The notes: generated by a model from the letters alone, not told the origin. 64,000 nucleotides of DNA from Allodiplogaster sudhausi (GCA_945643635.1 CALZFC010000356.1:3168501-3232500); one strand, 5' to 3'. Counted from the stretch's first letter, positions 48,482-60,989 are shown. Translations and numbers: made by a program.

Positions 48482-48924
48482 TGGAGAGAGGTAGAAAGAG
48501 AGAGAGCAAGAGAGATCTTACAGGTATAAAAACGACTGTTCGATGTTCGATGAGTGGGCGGGTGAGGGAAGGTTGGAAGGATAGTGAAGAATGAAGCCAT
48601 GTCAAAGACATCGGTGGTGAACCACCCTCTACCATTCTCTGCCACCCCAGCCGAAACAGGATCTCTCTCCTTCTCTTCTATTTCTCTCTCTATCTTCTTT
48701 CTCTCGCTCTCTATTTATCTCTCTCTCTCTCTCTCTCTAACGTCCCAATAATGCCAATGAAAACTCGTTCACACGATATAGGCACAGGCGGGTGTAGAGG
48801 AGGCAAGCGTACTGGGCGAAAATGCACGGGACAATGGATAGGAGAGAGAGAGCAGAGTGGCAGAGATAGAGAAAGGAGAGAATGTCAGGGATCATGAGAG
48901 ATGCAGAGGAAGGGAGAGGGAGAG

Positions 48925-48963
<39 letters not shown>

Positions 48964-51900
48964 AATGGAGAAATTATAGACGATTCGCAAAAGCTCTATA
49001 ATAAGAAGAAGAAGACGAAGAAGTAAGAGAAAGAAGAATATGAAGCGTGTCACAGTCAATAATGCAGCAAGCACTTACGCGCTGGTCATTAAAATGTCGG
49101 ACCAAGCCCAAACACCCCTTGTCATTCTATTCTCTATAGAGATTGCAAGCAGCTGGCAAAACTTCACTTTCCATTCTCCAAGGGCATAGCTTTCGCCTCG
49201 CATTCCTTCTCCCTCGCCTTTTAATGCCATAAGACGGCCCTGCCGCAAAAGTTGGCACCAATCAAAATAGCGGCAATTTCAGCCCCCGAACAAACAAGCA
49301 GCGAAGGAGAGAATTCCCGTTGCAGAGTATGCAAAGAAATATCCGGAAAATAAATTAAATTGAGCGCACAACAAAAACACAACCCTGAGTCGGAGTCACT
49401 CTCGACTCGATTACAGTATCCTAACCTAACATCGAAAACAGTATGCTAAATTCGACTACTGAACACCTACCGTATACTTGTGGGCGACCGAGGCACGCGT
49501 CGCGTACTCGCCTCGCGCGTCGCGGCTCAGCGTGTCCGCGTGCGGCTGCGGCAGGGACTGGACGGCGAAGCGAAACGTCTCGGCCGCAGCGTCGCCCGGT
49601 GTGCCAAGCTCGATGACGCCTCCGCCCTGCACACGATTATTGTTTTTTGGCACATTTTTTTTCTTCTCTTAAAAATTAGTAATCGTTCTAAAAACAAAAA
49701 ATAAGAATAAATATTGTACTTAAAAAAAGATCTGGCTCTTCATTTTTTCAAGTGTAGTTAAGCCTATACAGATAACAGGCCTCCCAAAAGCATTCCTCCT
49801 CGTTCTTCATAACCGCCAGTTATCGATTGACTGATTGATTGATCGATCGATTCCGCTTGGGACCCACCTGCGGATCGATCCGAATGCGCATGGGCAGCTT
49901 GTGCCGCTGCGCCTTCTGCAGTGCCGAGATGCACTCGTCGGTGAGCTTGAGCTGGACGACACTCTCGGCCGAGGCATCGCGGCGGGATAATCTTTTAAAA
50001 AAAACTAGCGTTTGAATTCGCGCCATTTCCCTTGAGACAAGTGATTTAGAGAGACGAGCGCGACAACAATGGCGGGTAATTTGAGCAATGTATTTTTCCT
50101 TATTGCTAAAATCAACCGCTTCTTGAAATTATTAAGAGCCGAAATGAGGAGTTGACACTAATTGCTAGACGATAATAGAGATAGAAGGGCATTTTTTTCA
50201 AATTATTTTACTTGTTTATTCATCTGTTAACCGAATAGTTTAGTTGTAAGAAACTTGACAAACAGATATATAAGCAGTGCGTTTGAGAAATCATTCGAAT
50301 CAAATTTTTTCCCCGATAAAAAACTTCGAGAAAAACCGGGATAAAAATAGTACTATTCGCAAAGTTATTAAATTCAGACACACTTTAAACTTGTTAAAAT
50401 CGAGTGCTTTTCTCCAATCATCAGCCGTAATGAAAGGGGACACTTAGACGATAATTGAGACAGAAGGATTGCAGCGGAGGCGGCAAGACCAATTGAGGAT
50501 TAGGATGAGAGAGCGCGATAATCTTTCAATTCTATCAAGTCCGAATCATTCAGTCTAAAAATGTCCATTTTCATCCTCTTCTCTGTCTGTCCTCGTTTCT
50601 GCTCTTCAGATAGCGAAACAGAGATCCCATGGAACATTGGATCTCCTTGGCACCCGACAATCTCCACCTTTTAAGCGGTAAGCCGCTTATATGACAAAAA
50701 AACATTTATGAACAAAACTTGACGGTCGACGGTCGGTCAAAGAATAAAAACCGCTCTCATTTGACTCCATTTTGGCTCAATTTTTACTCATAATCGCATA
50801 AGTCGCATCGTCACGGGCTCTCCCCCAACTCATATACAAGATAGTGAACGGCCAGTCATCCGTGTCAGTTGCCCCGTTCTCGAAAAAAAAAAAACAACTG
50901 AACGTATCTACTCGCGGAAAAGCGGTGAGAGGATACGGAGAGAGACAGAGACAGACAGACAGACAGAGAGAGAGAGAGATAAAGAGATAACGAGACAGAG
51001 AGAGAGAGAGAGAGATAAAAAGATAACGAGAGAGAGAGAGAGAGAAGTCCCGTGACTGCTACCAAGGCACAATCGTCTCGTGATCCAGCCAACTTTCTCT
51101 CCATCTCTCTCTCTCTCTCTTACTCTCTCGCTCACCCACTCTCACTCATCCCTTGAATTCACCTTTCGACCCCCATCACTCATAAGTTGCCTCGTTTGGA
51201 TAGATAGAGCGAGGGAGAGAGAGAGAGAGACCCCTTCGAAATGGCCAAACAGGGATGACCAGTCAGCCACAAGTCGAAGAACATTCACCCTTCCGATGAT
51301 AAGAATGATAAACAAGAACCGTGAAACAGGGCGGAAATTGAATGAAGAGATTAAGAAGGATAATAGAGAGAGAGAGAAAGAAAGAGAGTGAGAGAGAGAG
51401 AGAACTTTATAAACTATGCCAGTGTAATGGGTGATGACTCTAAGAGATTGGGCAATCGTAGAAGAGAGTCGAGAGAAAGTGAGCGAGAGAGAAAGAGAGT
51501 GAGAGAGAGAAAGATAGAGAGAGGGAGAAGGGGAGAGGGAGAGAGAATATCAACATCAAGATAGTGTGATAGAGCTTGAAGTGAAGTAGCTCTAACTTGC
51601 TGCTGATCTAGTGAGAGAGCGCAAACCAAAGATCGATAAGTGCCAGAAAAAAAAGAACATTGAGCTAACAATGAGAAATAGGGTAGGACAACACGTTTTT
51701 GATCAAATTTGTTTATGGAATTAGCATACCTGAAATGTAATAAAACAGTTAGTCATTCCTCTTATAATTGCTATTTGAAAAGAATATTTAAAATAAATTA
51801 CCCAAGAAAAAGAAACAGGAGCCATAGTATATACTTTTATGGAGATGTTTGTTACAAAATTGACACGTTTGATTCTTTTCTCGCAGCCACAACAAATCCA

Positions 51901-52359
51901 GAGTAGAAAAGAGCAAGAAATAGAGAGAAAAGCCAAATGTGATGGTGCCTTTTACAGATTGCAATTTAGCTGCATGAGAGCAAGCAATTTGCACGCCAAA
52001 ACAAGGACAAAAAAGAGCCGCAATCGTTGGCCTCTGAATAACCAGACCAGAATAGATCAAGACCGAGCTAGAGCCAAAAGCGAATAAAACCATTTTTGAG
52101 TCATTCAAATTTGGGACTTCAAATTAGCGCTGTTTTTTCGTACATTTTTATATATATATAAATAAAATCGCAAAATATAATACATATTTCTTTGGTTACA
52201 ATCGTCTGAATCGGGGGGTCTATCTTGGCCCAGTTTTTTTACATTTCAATAATTGTTTCCCCATGTTGGGCATCAAAATCGAGGATTCTCTTCTAACCTG
52301 TGCACGTCAAGTTGTGGAAGGGTAGTGGCTGCTGGAGGAGCATCGTCAGCAGAGGACAT
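39045..52359 (-). CDS. ELL: RNA polymerase II elongation factor ELL, 710 aa in 18 exons
   Basis: Exons (minus): 52359-52298, 49991-49868, 49626-49471, 44522-44428, 44111-43991, 43855-43798, 43602-43515, 43188-43032, 42811-42749, 42343-42187, 42018-41838, 41575-41461, 41160-40941, 40650-40493, 40359-40270, 40052-39987, 39535-39476, 39206-39045; 2133 nt in frame. ELL suppresses Pol II pausing in super/little elongation complexes. Residues about 30-145 match the ELL N domain (VVQLKLTDECISALQ, VIELGTPGDAAAETFRF, AETREKAQKLAEEE). About 206-308 is the winged helix (LRRKLRARVIHVV, YKTVEDIVRRLTRDGL). Then come Pro/Ala-rich, KRK and KRPR nuclear-signal, and His/Ser-rich segments. About 585-710 is the occludin/ELL tail (FNEEYPEYMKCYQALNK). 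Exon 1 is chosen because its AG| phase joins exon 2 exactly; the alternative is a start at 50026 (MARIQTLVFF). Confidence 0.88.
39620..39985. repeat. 365-base GA tract in an ELL intron
   Basis: Impure (GA)n on the plus strand fills almost the whole intron 39536-39986. On the ELL sense strand it is a CT tract that starts close to the donor (GTTGGTATCTCTTCTC). Comparable tracts fill the introns at 42350-42500, 42950-43015 and 43205-43345. Confidence 0.9.
41162..41335. repeat. About 36-base tandem repeat in an ELL intron
   Basis: Roughly five imperfect copies of a unit containing CAATCAATAATTCAATAATC and AACTTTT. The array touches the acceptor of the exon starting at 41160: the bases just upstream of the exon on the sense strand (TTATTGATTGAAG) are themselves a repeat unit. 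Confidence 0.8.
44523..49470. other. 4.95 kb ELL intron filled with GA/CT microsatellites
   Basis: No ELL exon is missing here: the flanking exons join the family motif HKYT|IQATDKTF without a gap. Contents: AT-rich parts; an (AAG)n run at 45006-45026; CT at 45275-45320; GA at 45735-45810, 45900-46110, 46240-46390, 47180-47290, 47540-47670, 48380-48510, 48840-48962; CT at 46480-46540 and 48665-48738. Open frames in it are repeat translations. No nested gene recognised. Confidence 0.7.
49992..52297. other. Proposed first intron of ELL
   Basis: 2.3 kb between the proposed first and second ELL exons. It contains AT-rich sequence, GA tracts at 50935-51045 (with short GACA runs near 50945-50965) and 51370-51550, and no coding signal on either strand that I could support. 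Confidence 0.5.
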
Positions 52360-53476
52360 TGCGAGAGGGGCAGAGACGCAGAGAAGGATAGGAGAGAGAA
52401 GAGAGAGAAGAGAGAGAAGAGAGAGAAGAGAGAGAAGAGAGAGAGAGAGAAGAGTGTGGCAGACGAGGAGAGCGCCCACTCTGTTGCTGCTGGCTGCTGC
52501 CGGCCGGCCGGCTCCCTCACCCCTGCATTGCCACAATGAGTCTTTCGCGCTCAGTTACACAATCAATTTGACAAATTAATATGCGTTTCTAATGAACTTT
52601 TTTTTTCCACACTTTCGCACTTTGAGTGCTCCAATTAATTAATTAAATGAACTCTCTATGGAGTCGAGAAGCCGCATATTAAAAAAACAAAGTCTAGCAA
52701 AATGTTTTGGGGGCTAGTCTTCACCGCGTGTATCCATCCTAGCAAACCGCATATCACTCGCTCTAACTCTCTCTACTACGTCTCGAATCTCAAGCGTGCC
52801 TAGCATTCTTTTGGACACCTAGTTGTCACTCTTTCTTTTTTTCTGGATGAGTGAACAAAAATGTACTTTTTTTTCTCATTAGAACCCCTTCAAGATGCAT
52901 GCTATTTTCTCCCTCTCCTACCGATCTTTCTTATCGGGCCGGACAGTATTTAGTTAGACAAATTCAACACTTTCTCTAAGGGGTCTTTTTTCCAGAAAAC
53001 CAAGCTGTCCAGCAGAAATTTTATCTTCTTTGGTGAAAGGATCTAATATTATGCAATAAATACTTTACTTATGGAAAGAGCACGAGCTGGACGTCCCAAC
53101 AACTTTCTTTTTCTGCCTGTGTACGTATCGCGCTCTGATTGTGCAAGTGAATGGGTGAATCAATCGATATTACAGTCGAGGAGAGAGGAGGGAGAGGGAA
53201 AGAAGGTAGAGACGAGGGGGAATCAAAAGAAAAGTGGCCAGTTAACGCGAGGTTTTGAGAAACCTTGCCCACCCCCTTTAATTTCCATCAGAAGCAGCAG
53301 AGAAAGAGAGAGAGAGAGGGAGGGAGAGAGAGAGAGGGAGAGAGAGAGATGGAGGGAGAGAGAGAGGGAGGGAGAGAGAGAGAGAAACAATTCCTTATGC
53401 TGCAACCTCGCTTAACCGTAATAAGGTGAGAACAGGGTAAGAAGGAAAACTAGAATACAAGATGGATACAAGCAAA

Positions 53477-53512
<36 letters not shown>

Positions 53513-53870
53513 AAGGAGAGAAGAGAAGTGAGGGTATCAGGCTGATACCGAGAGGGGGGAGCCTCCTCAGCGTACAATGATAATGAGATAATGACGTGAG
53601 CTGTCGAAACTTGTAGCAGTGGGATCTTTAATGCCAATGACCGAATCAGATACGGAAGAGTACAAAATACGCCACCCGCCTTCTTCCTCCCGAGCGTGGA
53701 TCAGTCATATCAAAAGCACTCTCTCTCTCTCTGTCTCTCTCTCTCTATCTCTTTCTTGCGCTCTCTCTCTCTGTCTCGCGCTCACTCTCTCTCTGTCTCG
53801 CGCTCTCTCTTTTCCTATCTCTGTCACTCTACCAATTCATGCTACTTCTTTTGCTATGACGTCATTCAAG
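52360..53870. other. Upstream of ELL: short-period purine repeat and GA tracts
   Basis: 52380-52450 repeats GAGAGAAGA at about 10-base spacing directly upstream of the proposed ELL start, so on the ELL sense strand the leader is a regular pyrimidine repeat. 52480-52520 is GC-rich. 52570-53060 is AT-rich and empty. 53300-53385 and 53478-53510 are GA tracts; 53718-53825 is CT-rich. A frame starting at 53619 shows no recognisable domain. Confidence 0.45.
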
Positions 53871-54050
53871 CACACAGATGGAATTGGTCTGGAGAGGGCG
53901 GCTATTCGCATAATTGGACAACACCCGGGATGGCCATATATCCTAAAATTATCACTTCCACAAGTCATGGTCCTCTACCCGGAAAGTCTCTGCTAGACAT
54001 AAGCAGTGCTAGAAGATTTCGCGCTTGCCAAATAAATCATTGCAATAAAA
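53871..54050 (+). CDS. Orphan extracellular-type exon, faint thrombospondin-1 resemblance
   Basis: A 180-base open stretch between an acceptor (CATTCAAG) and a consensus donor (A|GTGAGT), phase 1 at both ends, which is usual for shuffled extracellular modules. The 59-residue translation starts HRWNWSGEGGYSHNW and ends RRFRACQINHC, recalling the W-x-W-S start and the R-x-C...C end of TSP1 repeats, with the right length. The four middle Cys of a normal TSP1 repeat are absent, so it is either degenerate, a distant relative, or coincidence. No neighbouring exons were found. Confidence 0.3.
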
Positions 54051-54214
54051 GTGAGTAAGTATGAGTATAATAATTTTCAATAATTCATACAACTGAAGAA
54101 AACTTTTTCAAAAAAAAAACTTTTTTTTGCCATGAGTGATTGAAATGTTGATGATTAAATAGACCATTTTAAATAGATTTAAAATAAGATTTAAAAAATA
54201 TATCTAACGTGTAA

Positions 54215-54340
54215 GTAGAAAGAGGCGGCGTAGCGCCTCAAAGGCGCGCCGCGCCGCCCGTAACGGGGCAGCGTCCACTGGGAAGGAGTGACAGCGCCTG
54301 AGGAAAGCAAGAGTCTGGATAGTTATGAATTTTTTTTGCT
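54215..54340 (+). ncRNA. GC-rich island followed by a T-run: candidate structured RNA
   Basis: In strongly AT-rich surroundings a block of about 90 bases is very GC-rich (AGGCGGCGTAGCGCCT forms a perfect 5-bp stem with a 6-base loop; GGCGCGCCGCGCCGCCC follows). It ends near a run of eight T (about 54330-54337), like a Pol III terminator, and is preceded about 25 bases upstream by an AAAAAATATATC string. No known RNA family was recognised and no reading frame stands out. Strand is inferred from the T-run. Confidence 0.25.
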
Positions 54341-54917
54341 GTTGATAAATATCAAATAGAAATGATTACACGGAGAGGATACTACAATCTATATAAAAGA
54401 TTTGTAAGATTTTGAAACACAAACGTACTAAAACACTATTCTTTCCCAACGGTTGTACATTGCTAACGATGGACTACAAAACAAATTTTAGGTACATTCA
54501 TCTGTTCACTTCGTTCTTCGCACGACTTATTTTGGGCGGACTATAGAAACCAGAGTTTATAATTACTCTTACAACTTTAATTATGTTAAAACGTATGCAT
54601 AATTGTACTACATCTTAGAAGGCATCAAAATTGTAAGCATTTTCAAGTAACTAAAGAAAGGAAAACAAACAAATAATAACTGGTCAGTGCAACAATCTTG
54701 ACGTCATACCACTAGAGCGATGCCGAGCAGTCGGAGCCGGCTAGAGGAAGAAGAGAGAGTGAGAGAGGGAGAGAGAGTGCGAGAGAGCGAGGAGAGAGCC
54801 CTGGGGCCACTCGGCTCTCCTCTCGGCCAGTGTTCCTCTCCCTCCTTGCAGTCCGCTCCCTTGCCGCAGCCTTCCCTTGCTGCTGGCTTGCTAGAGGGAG
54901 AGAGAGAGAGGTGAGCT

Positions 54918-54958
<41 letters not shown>

Positions 54959-55141
54959 GCGTACGACGCGGAAGCAATCGAGTGATGAAGAGGGCGGGAG
55001 AGATGAAGCTGAAGGCGAAAAAGAAGAAAGAGAAAGAGACAATGTAACCGCCTACGACACTCCATTAGAAAGAAATTGGTGGCAGAGAGAGAAGCTGGGG
55101 GAGAGAGAAAGAGAACGAAAGATAGGGAGAGATGGGAGAGT

Positions 55142-55191
<50 letters not shown>

Positions 55192-55554
55192 AACAGAAAT
55201 CTTAAGGTATCTATAGTGGTGACAAGGGGAGGAGACGTGCAAGAGGAGAATTCATGTAAAAGCGATATAGAAAATAGTGTGGCGGAGGAAAAGAACGATA
55301 AGACGAGGAAGAAATGATATCGGCAGCCATTCACTCAAAATTAGCGCATTTGACAGCGAACAAAAAAATTGGCAGGGGCAGACAACAGGAGAGAGAGAGA
55401 GAGAGAGAGAGAGATGAGAGAGAAGAGAGATTGAGAGAATGAGTGAGAGAGATAGAGAAAGAATGCAATCAATCAACCATTCTATCGCTGCAGTCTCGAC
55501 ATGCACACAGGTACCTCTCTCGACGGTACTCAGCACTCTGGGAGAGAGAGAGAC

Positions 55555-55600
<46 letters not shown>

Positions 55601-56041
55601 GCAGACAGACAGCCAGTGCAGAGAACGAGAGAGATTGAGAGAGAATGATAGTGAGAGAGAGTGTGAGGAAGAGAAAGATATTGTGTGGAAAGAGAGAAAA
55701 AGAGTAAGAAAGAGAGAAGGCGAGGGTCATCAGAAAGTGGCCAAGGTGGACGCTCGCGCAAGCATACATCGCGCATGCCAATCAAGAAGAGACGTGCTCT
55801 CTGTGACAAAAGGGCGGAGTGAAATGGGAGCAGGAGTGGTAGTAGGAGAGAGGGGGAGAGAGAAAGAAAGAGAGAGAAATAGAGACAGATAGACAGAGAG
55901 AGAGAGAGACTTAGAAAGATGGAAACAAAGAGAGAAATAGAGAGAAAATGGCTGCTAAAGAAAGGACGAGCGAAGGCCACAAAGTTAAGGATGCAGCAGG
56001 AAAGCAGATAAAGAAAAAAGAGAAAAGACGAACTCTGGGTC

Positions 56042-56076
<35 letters not shown>

Positions 56077-57635
56077 AGCCGGCCAAGCCTCCTCCCCTCA
56101 TTCTATATCTTTGCTTTCCCTTGTCTCCTCTCCCTCTCTCCACTTTTCTCACTCTCTCTATCTCGTTTTAACATTCTCTCAACTGATTGGTGCCTTCTCA
56201 CTAATTCTCGCTACTCGGCTCATATCAAAGAGGAAGGTGGAGGTGTCAGAGATAAAGCAGACAGGCAGGCAGGTTGGGCCATTGGTGATGTAGGGAAGAG
56301 GAGAGGGAGAGAGAGGGAGAGAGAGAGAGGAAGAGAAAGAGAGAGAGAGACGGAGAGAGAGAGAGAGTGAGAGGCACAGACGGAGAGAGAAGCGGAAGAA
56401 ATAAATGGCAGGGAGCTGCTTATTTCGGTGGGTTTAAGGGGTGACGATAGCAGAATGGCAAAATGCGTGATTGTCTGAGAGGCTGAGGGTCCATGAGAGG
56501 AGTAGCAGAGAGAAAGAGAGAAAGAGAATTAGAGAGAGAGAGTGTGTGTGAGAAAGAGAGAGAGAGAGGGGCCACATAGAGAAATAGGTAAGAGAAAACG
56601 ATATGGCAATGACAACGAGAAACAGACATTTGATTGACATCATCTCATGTCTCGAGTAAATTTCTTAGAACCTCTCGACAGCTTGTCAAAATGACCGAAG
56701 AAGTACAATTGACAAGTAAGTGAAGTGGATGAAGAATACAGACTACAGTCGAATGTGAGATGGGTATGGATGGAGCATTAAGAGCGAGAGAAGAGAAAGA
56801 GAGAGGGAGAGAGACGAGAGTGAGAGAGAGAGAGGAGAGAGTAGAAAGATAATGAAGGAAGCTCTATATATGGCTACGAATGACAAGTCCATCCAAGATA
56901 TTCTAGGAGATTGCAGCCACAAAATAAATCCTCGGGGATAAAATCTCGCCTAATGGCCGGGATGTGTAGAGGGAATGAAGAGCAAGGTTGCGAAGCATTA
57001 GGACCGGAAACCCGCCGAGTGTGCTGTGGCAGCTCAGGAGGGACTAAGATGGCCAGGTAGGGGATGACGATCTGTTTGGAGGGGAGCTAAGTAGGGAGCA
57101 AGAGGTGGTGAAGAGGGAGGCGAGGAGCCCTTCGGGTTTAGCAGTGAGAGAGGGAGAGGGAGAGAGAGAGTGAGAGATTAGAGAGAGAAAGAGGAAAGAG
57201 AGTCCAGGTAAGTATTCCGAACATCTACCAACTTCACTTGTTTTCGAGCCAATTCTCTCTCTCTCTCTCTCCCTCTCTCTCTCTCTCTGTCTCTCCCTCT
57301 CTCTCTCTCTGTTTTTCCTACTCTCTCTCTCTCTCTCTCTCTATCTCCCCTTTCTCAATCTCTTTCTCAGTCATATGGCCCGGATACCACATGAGCACTC
57401 ACACGAGGTATCTTTCCAGGTTAAATGGTTGTTAGTCTGATGAAGTGAAGAACTGCATCGAGTTTCTAGAGTAACATCAATATTAGCTTGTGTATTTACA
57501 GAGTAAATAAAAAAATAATTAATTAAAGAATCGGGATTAACGACAAAAAACACGCACACAAATTCAACTCTCTTTTCAGCAGTTGAAAGCCTGCTTGACC
57601 CAAAAGAACAATTATGTAACGGTGGCTCCAGACTA

Positions 57636-57680
<45 letters not shown>

Positions 57681-58976
57681 ACTTTTCGCACATCTCTCTC
57701 TCTTTCCCTCTCTCCAATTTCGTTCTCCAAAAATGACGTGAGCTCGTGGGTGGATGGGCATTTTGAAACGTGATAAGGTCTCCCGTTTCTTTCTGCCCAT
57801 TTCTACAAGACCAAAAAGGGGCCTCTGAACTAGTTTGCATGTAGCAGCATGCATTCTCACACTGGTTTTCCATAACATGAAGACAAAAAGCCCCGAGGAA
57901 ACATAATAATCCCCGAGATAACTCAGTAATATCCATGAAGTAGCTCTCTTTCAAGACAGAAAAGGGGAAAGATCAGCAAGCAAATAAAAGGGATGCGCAT
58001 GATCCATTTCGAGTTAACATTCGTAGCACCACCATTGACGATGGGACAAGATGGGGGACGGAGTGAGAGAGAGACAGACAGAGAGAGAGAGAGAGAAGAG
58101 AGAGAGGAGAGAAGAGAGAGAAAGTGAAGGAGAGAAATAGGGAAGGAGGAACGGAGTCTGTCGTGTATGCGCGGCCTTCTTTACCTGTTCGTCAGCAGTG
58201 CAAATACTGGGAGAGATGGGGAAAACTTGGAGGCCAGCGAGAGACAGAGAGACAGAGAAGAGAGAGATAGATAGAGTAAGCGAGAGAGTGAGAGAGAGAG
58301 AATGAAGGTAACAGACAGCTAGAGAGTGAACACTTGAGGGACAGTTACAGGCTAGACACGCTTCATTATTGATCGTGATTGGGCATCGATTTCCAATAAA
58401 TGGTTTTGATCATTAGACATGGCATGCAAAGTGCACTGCTAAAAGAACTCATGGTCAGGGAATAAATGCTATTGTCGAGGGTGGGGTTGTGCTTGAAAGC
58501 GGACTTTCTGCCTAAATGTTACTCTAAAGGCTCAAAATCAAGATGGGTCTGGGAAACCTCATTACATTACCTTTTTTTCTCCCTGATCATTCGGCTTGAA
58601 AAGAGCACATCAGTGTAAGCGCATACTGTGGAAACGGCTATTAAAAGACCTCAATCTAGAAACACCCGTGAAAAAAGCAAAACAAGCATGAGTATCCTGT
58701 GTGAAAGTGAACAAAAGCGATACCGAGAAAAACATGCTTTCTTTCTCACAATGAAGATAAAAAAAATAACCCAGGATTGATGAATCAGGAAATTCCCTTA
58801 AAAATACAATGGACAGATGAAAGAATTGATAGTAGAGTTGATTTATTTTGATGTAGAAACTAGAAAAAAAGTCAAGAAGAAGAAGGGACAACCAATACGA
58901 GAGCAACATGTTTTTTACACTCCGTTTCGAAGGTGCTGGTAATGAGTCAGAGAGAGGGCAGGTATATCGGTGAAGA

Positions 58977-59012
<36 letters not shown>

Positions 59013-59251
59013 AGGTAGAGAGAGAACGAGAGAGAGAGCGAGAGAGAGAGAGAGAAAGACACTGTATTACTATCTTTCTCCAAAGGCAAAGCGGATCCAC
59101 ATCATTAATTCTCCTTCTCTGCCCCCACTCTCACTCATTCCACTCGGCGAACACATCGAATCGACTGTCATGCATAAGTGTACATCGGGACATCTAGAAC
59201 GGGGCAGAAGCGAGAACTGATCAAGTGAAAGGGAACATGGCAAGGTAAGTA

Positions 59252-59292
<41 letters not shown>

Positions 59293-59525
59293 AGAGACGG
59301 AAATAGAGTGAGAGAGAGAGGAGGGCGGAGACGCGAAATGAAGAGGAGGATAGGACGGTTGAGTATTCGCAGAGTATGGTTGTGCCTGAGCGACGGTGAG
59401 GAAGCGAGCGAGCGAGAGAGAGCGAGCGAGCGAGAGAGAGAGAGAGAGAGAGCACGAGAAGAGAGAGAGAGAGAAAGAAAAAGAGAGATAACGTTGGCAA
59501 TAGAAAACGAGAGGGAGAAGGAGAC

Positions 59526-59558
<33 letters not shown>

Positions 59559-60037
59559 TGGATAGCTTGAACAGTCTGCGAAGTATATATAAATGCGTAA
59601 AGCAGCGATAGAACTGCTCGTCCAAACAAAGAGAAGCGAAAGATAGAACAGGAGGAGGCTGATGAAGCCGATGCCGACTATACTGGACACACTCACAAAT
59701 CATCCGTTTCCCTTTCTCCCTCCCATTCTCTCTCTCTCTCTTCCTCCCTCTCTCTCACTTCTTCTCTCTCTCTCTATCATCTCTCTCTCTCTTCTCCATT
59801 TGAAGCACCACACCACTTCATGTTGATCTTCCCACAAATAGAAAGGGGGAGCGCACTTCTTTCTACTTCTTCTTCTTCTTCGTCTTCTCGTGACTGAACC
59901 CTTCTCTCATGCATGCCAATGCTCTGCTCTGTGTTCGAGGGGAATTGCGAGTTGTTGCTTGACAAAAGGGCAGCAAGGGAAGGGGGGAATGACGAGGAAA
60001 GAAAGGGAGAGAGAGAGGGAGAGAGAGAAAGAGAGAA

Positions 60038-60091
<54 letters not shown>

Positions 60092-60506
60092 ACCATGACT
60101 GAAGAATGCGCGCACTATCTTGATAACACGGAAGAGAAGACGACGCAGATGAAAAGGCGGCGGAAAGTTGCAGCAGAAGCACGAGATTCATCGCTGCTCA
60201 GTAGGGTGGTCAGTGAGGAGAGGGGAAAAGTGAGAAAGAAAGAAACAAAGAGAGAGAGAGAGAGAGAGAGAGAGTGAGAGAGAGTATGTGAAGGGAGAGA
60301 GAAACAGAGAGAGAGAATAATGATATCAACGAAAAGGAAAAAGTAAAGGCGAAAAAGTGCAAGTAAAGCAAGAAAGAGAGAGTAGAACAAATGCCCATGT
60401 GGGAAGACCGCTTTCTGATAAGGCACAGGTGAAAGTTACGCGCAAGGGTAGAAGGGATTATGCAAGTTGTAAGCGCCAAAGGTTAACCTTATTGAAGTAA
60501 TCCGGA

Positions 60507-60553
<47 letters not shown>

Positions 60554-60919
60554 GGAGGGAGAGGGTCTCCTTAGGCTATCCCCTCTCTCTCTCTCTCTTC
60601 TCTCTCTCTCCCTCTTTATTTCTCTTTCTCCCGCTCTCGTTCTCCCTCTCTCTATTTTTTCCTGTCTGAGAACTGTTTCTGACAGTTAACGGTGCCAAGT
60701 ACTACATAGTCCGCTTAATCTCACCCCTCCCTCCCCCACTAACTCATCTCGCTTCCTCTACTGCTGCGCGTGAAAGAGTGCGGGTAGTATGGAAAGGGGC
60801 AGAGAGCCTTCTCTCCACTCTTCTGTCACCTTCGCATTTCCTGGACTATGCAACCTCTCTCTCTCTTTCTCTCTTTCTCTCTCTCTCTCTCTCAACCCGC
60901 AAACGGTTTCTGTTTATAC
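54341..60919. repeat. 6.6 kb purine-rich microsatellite desert
   Basis: 54341-54700 is AT-rich and empty. GA tracts on the plus strand recur at 54745-54790, 54900-54955, 55085-55190, 55390-55470, 55545-55720, 55850-55950, 56045-56075, 56300-56390, 56505-56570, 56790-56850, 57145-57205, 58070-58310, 58970-59065, 59250-59320, 59400-59560, 60000-60085, 60250-60320 and 60505-60560; CT tracts lie at 57250-57350, 57640-57715, 59725-59795, 60585-60655 and 60855-60895. Between them no domain or convincing splice pair was seen. Confidence 0.6.
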
Positions 60920-60989
60920 AGTGGATCCACAGTGAGGCGCTGCCGGTGCTCTTGTTGATGCCCGCCGCCACGGGCGCTCTGGCCAACCA
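60920..60989. other. 70-base GC-rich exon-like island, strand ambiguous
   Basis: On the minus strand the block lies between an acceptor (CAATCTTCAG) and a donor (CACT|GTATAA) and reads WLARAPVAAGINKSTGSAS. On the plus strand it follows an acceptor (GTTTATACAG) and reads WIHSEALPVLLLMPAATG to a stop at 60991. On both strands a CT tract precedes the acceptor and a GA tract follows. It is probably one real exon of an unidentified gene, but the strand cannot be decided by eye. Confidence 0.35.
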
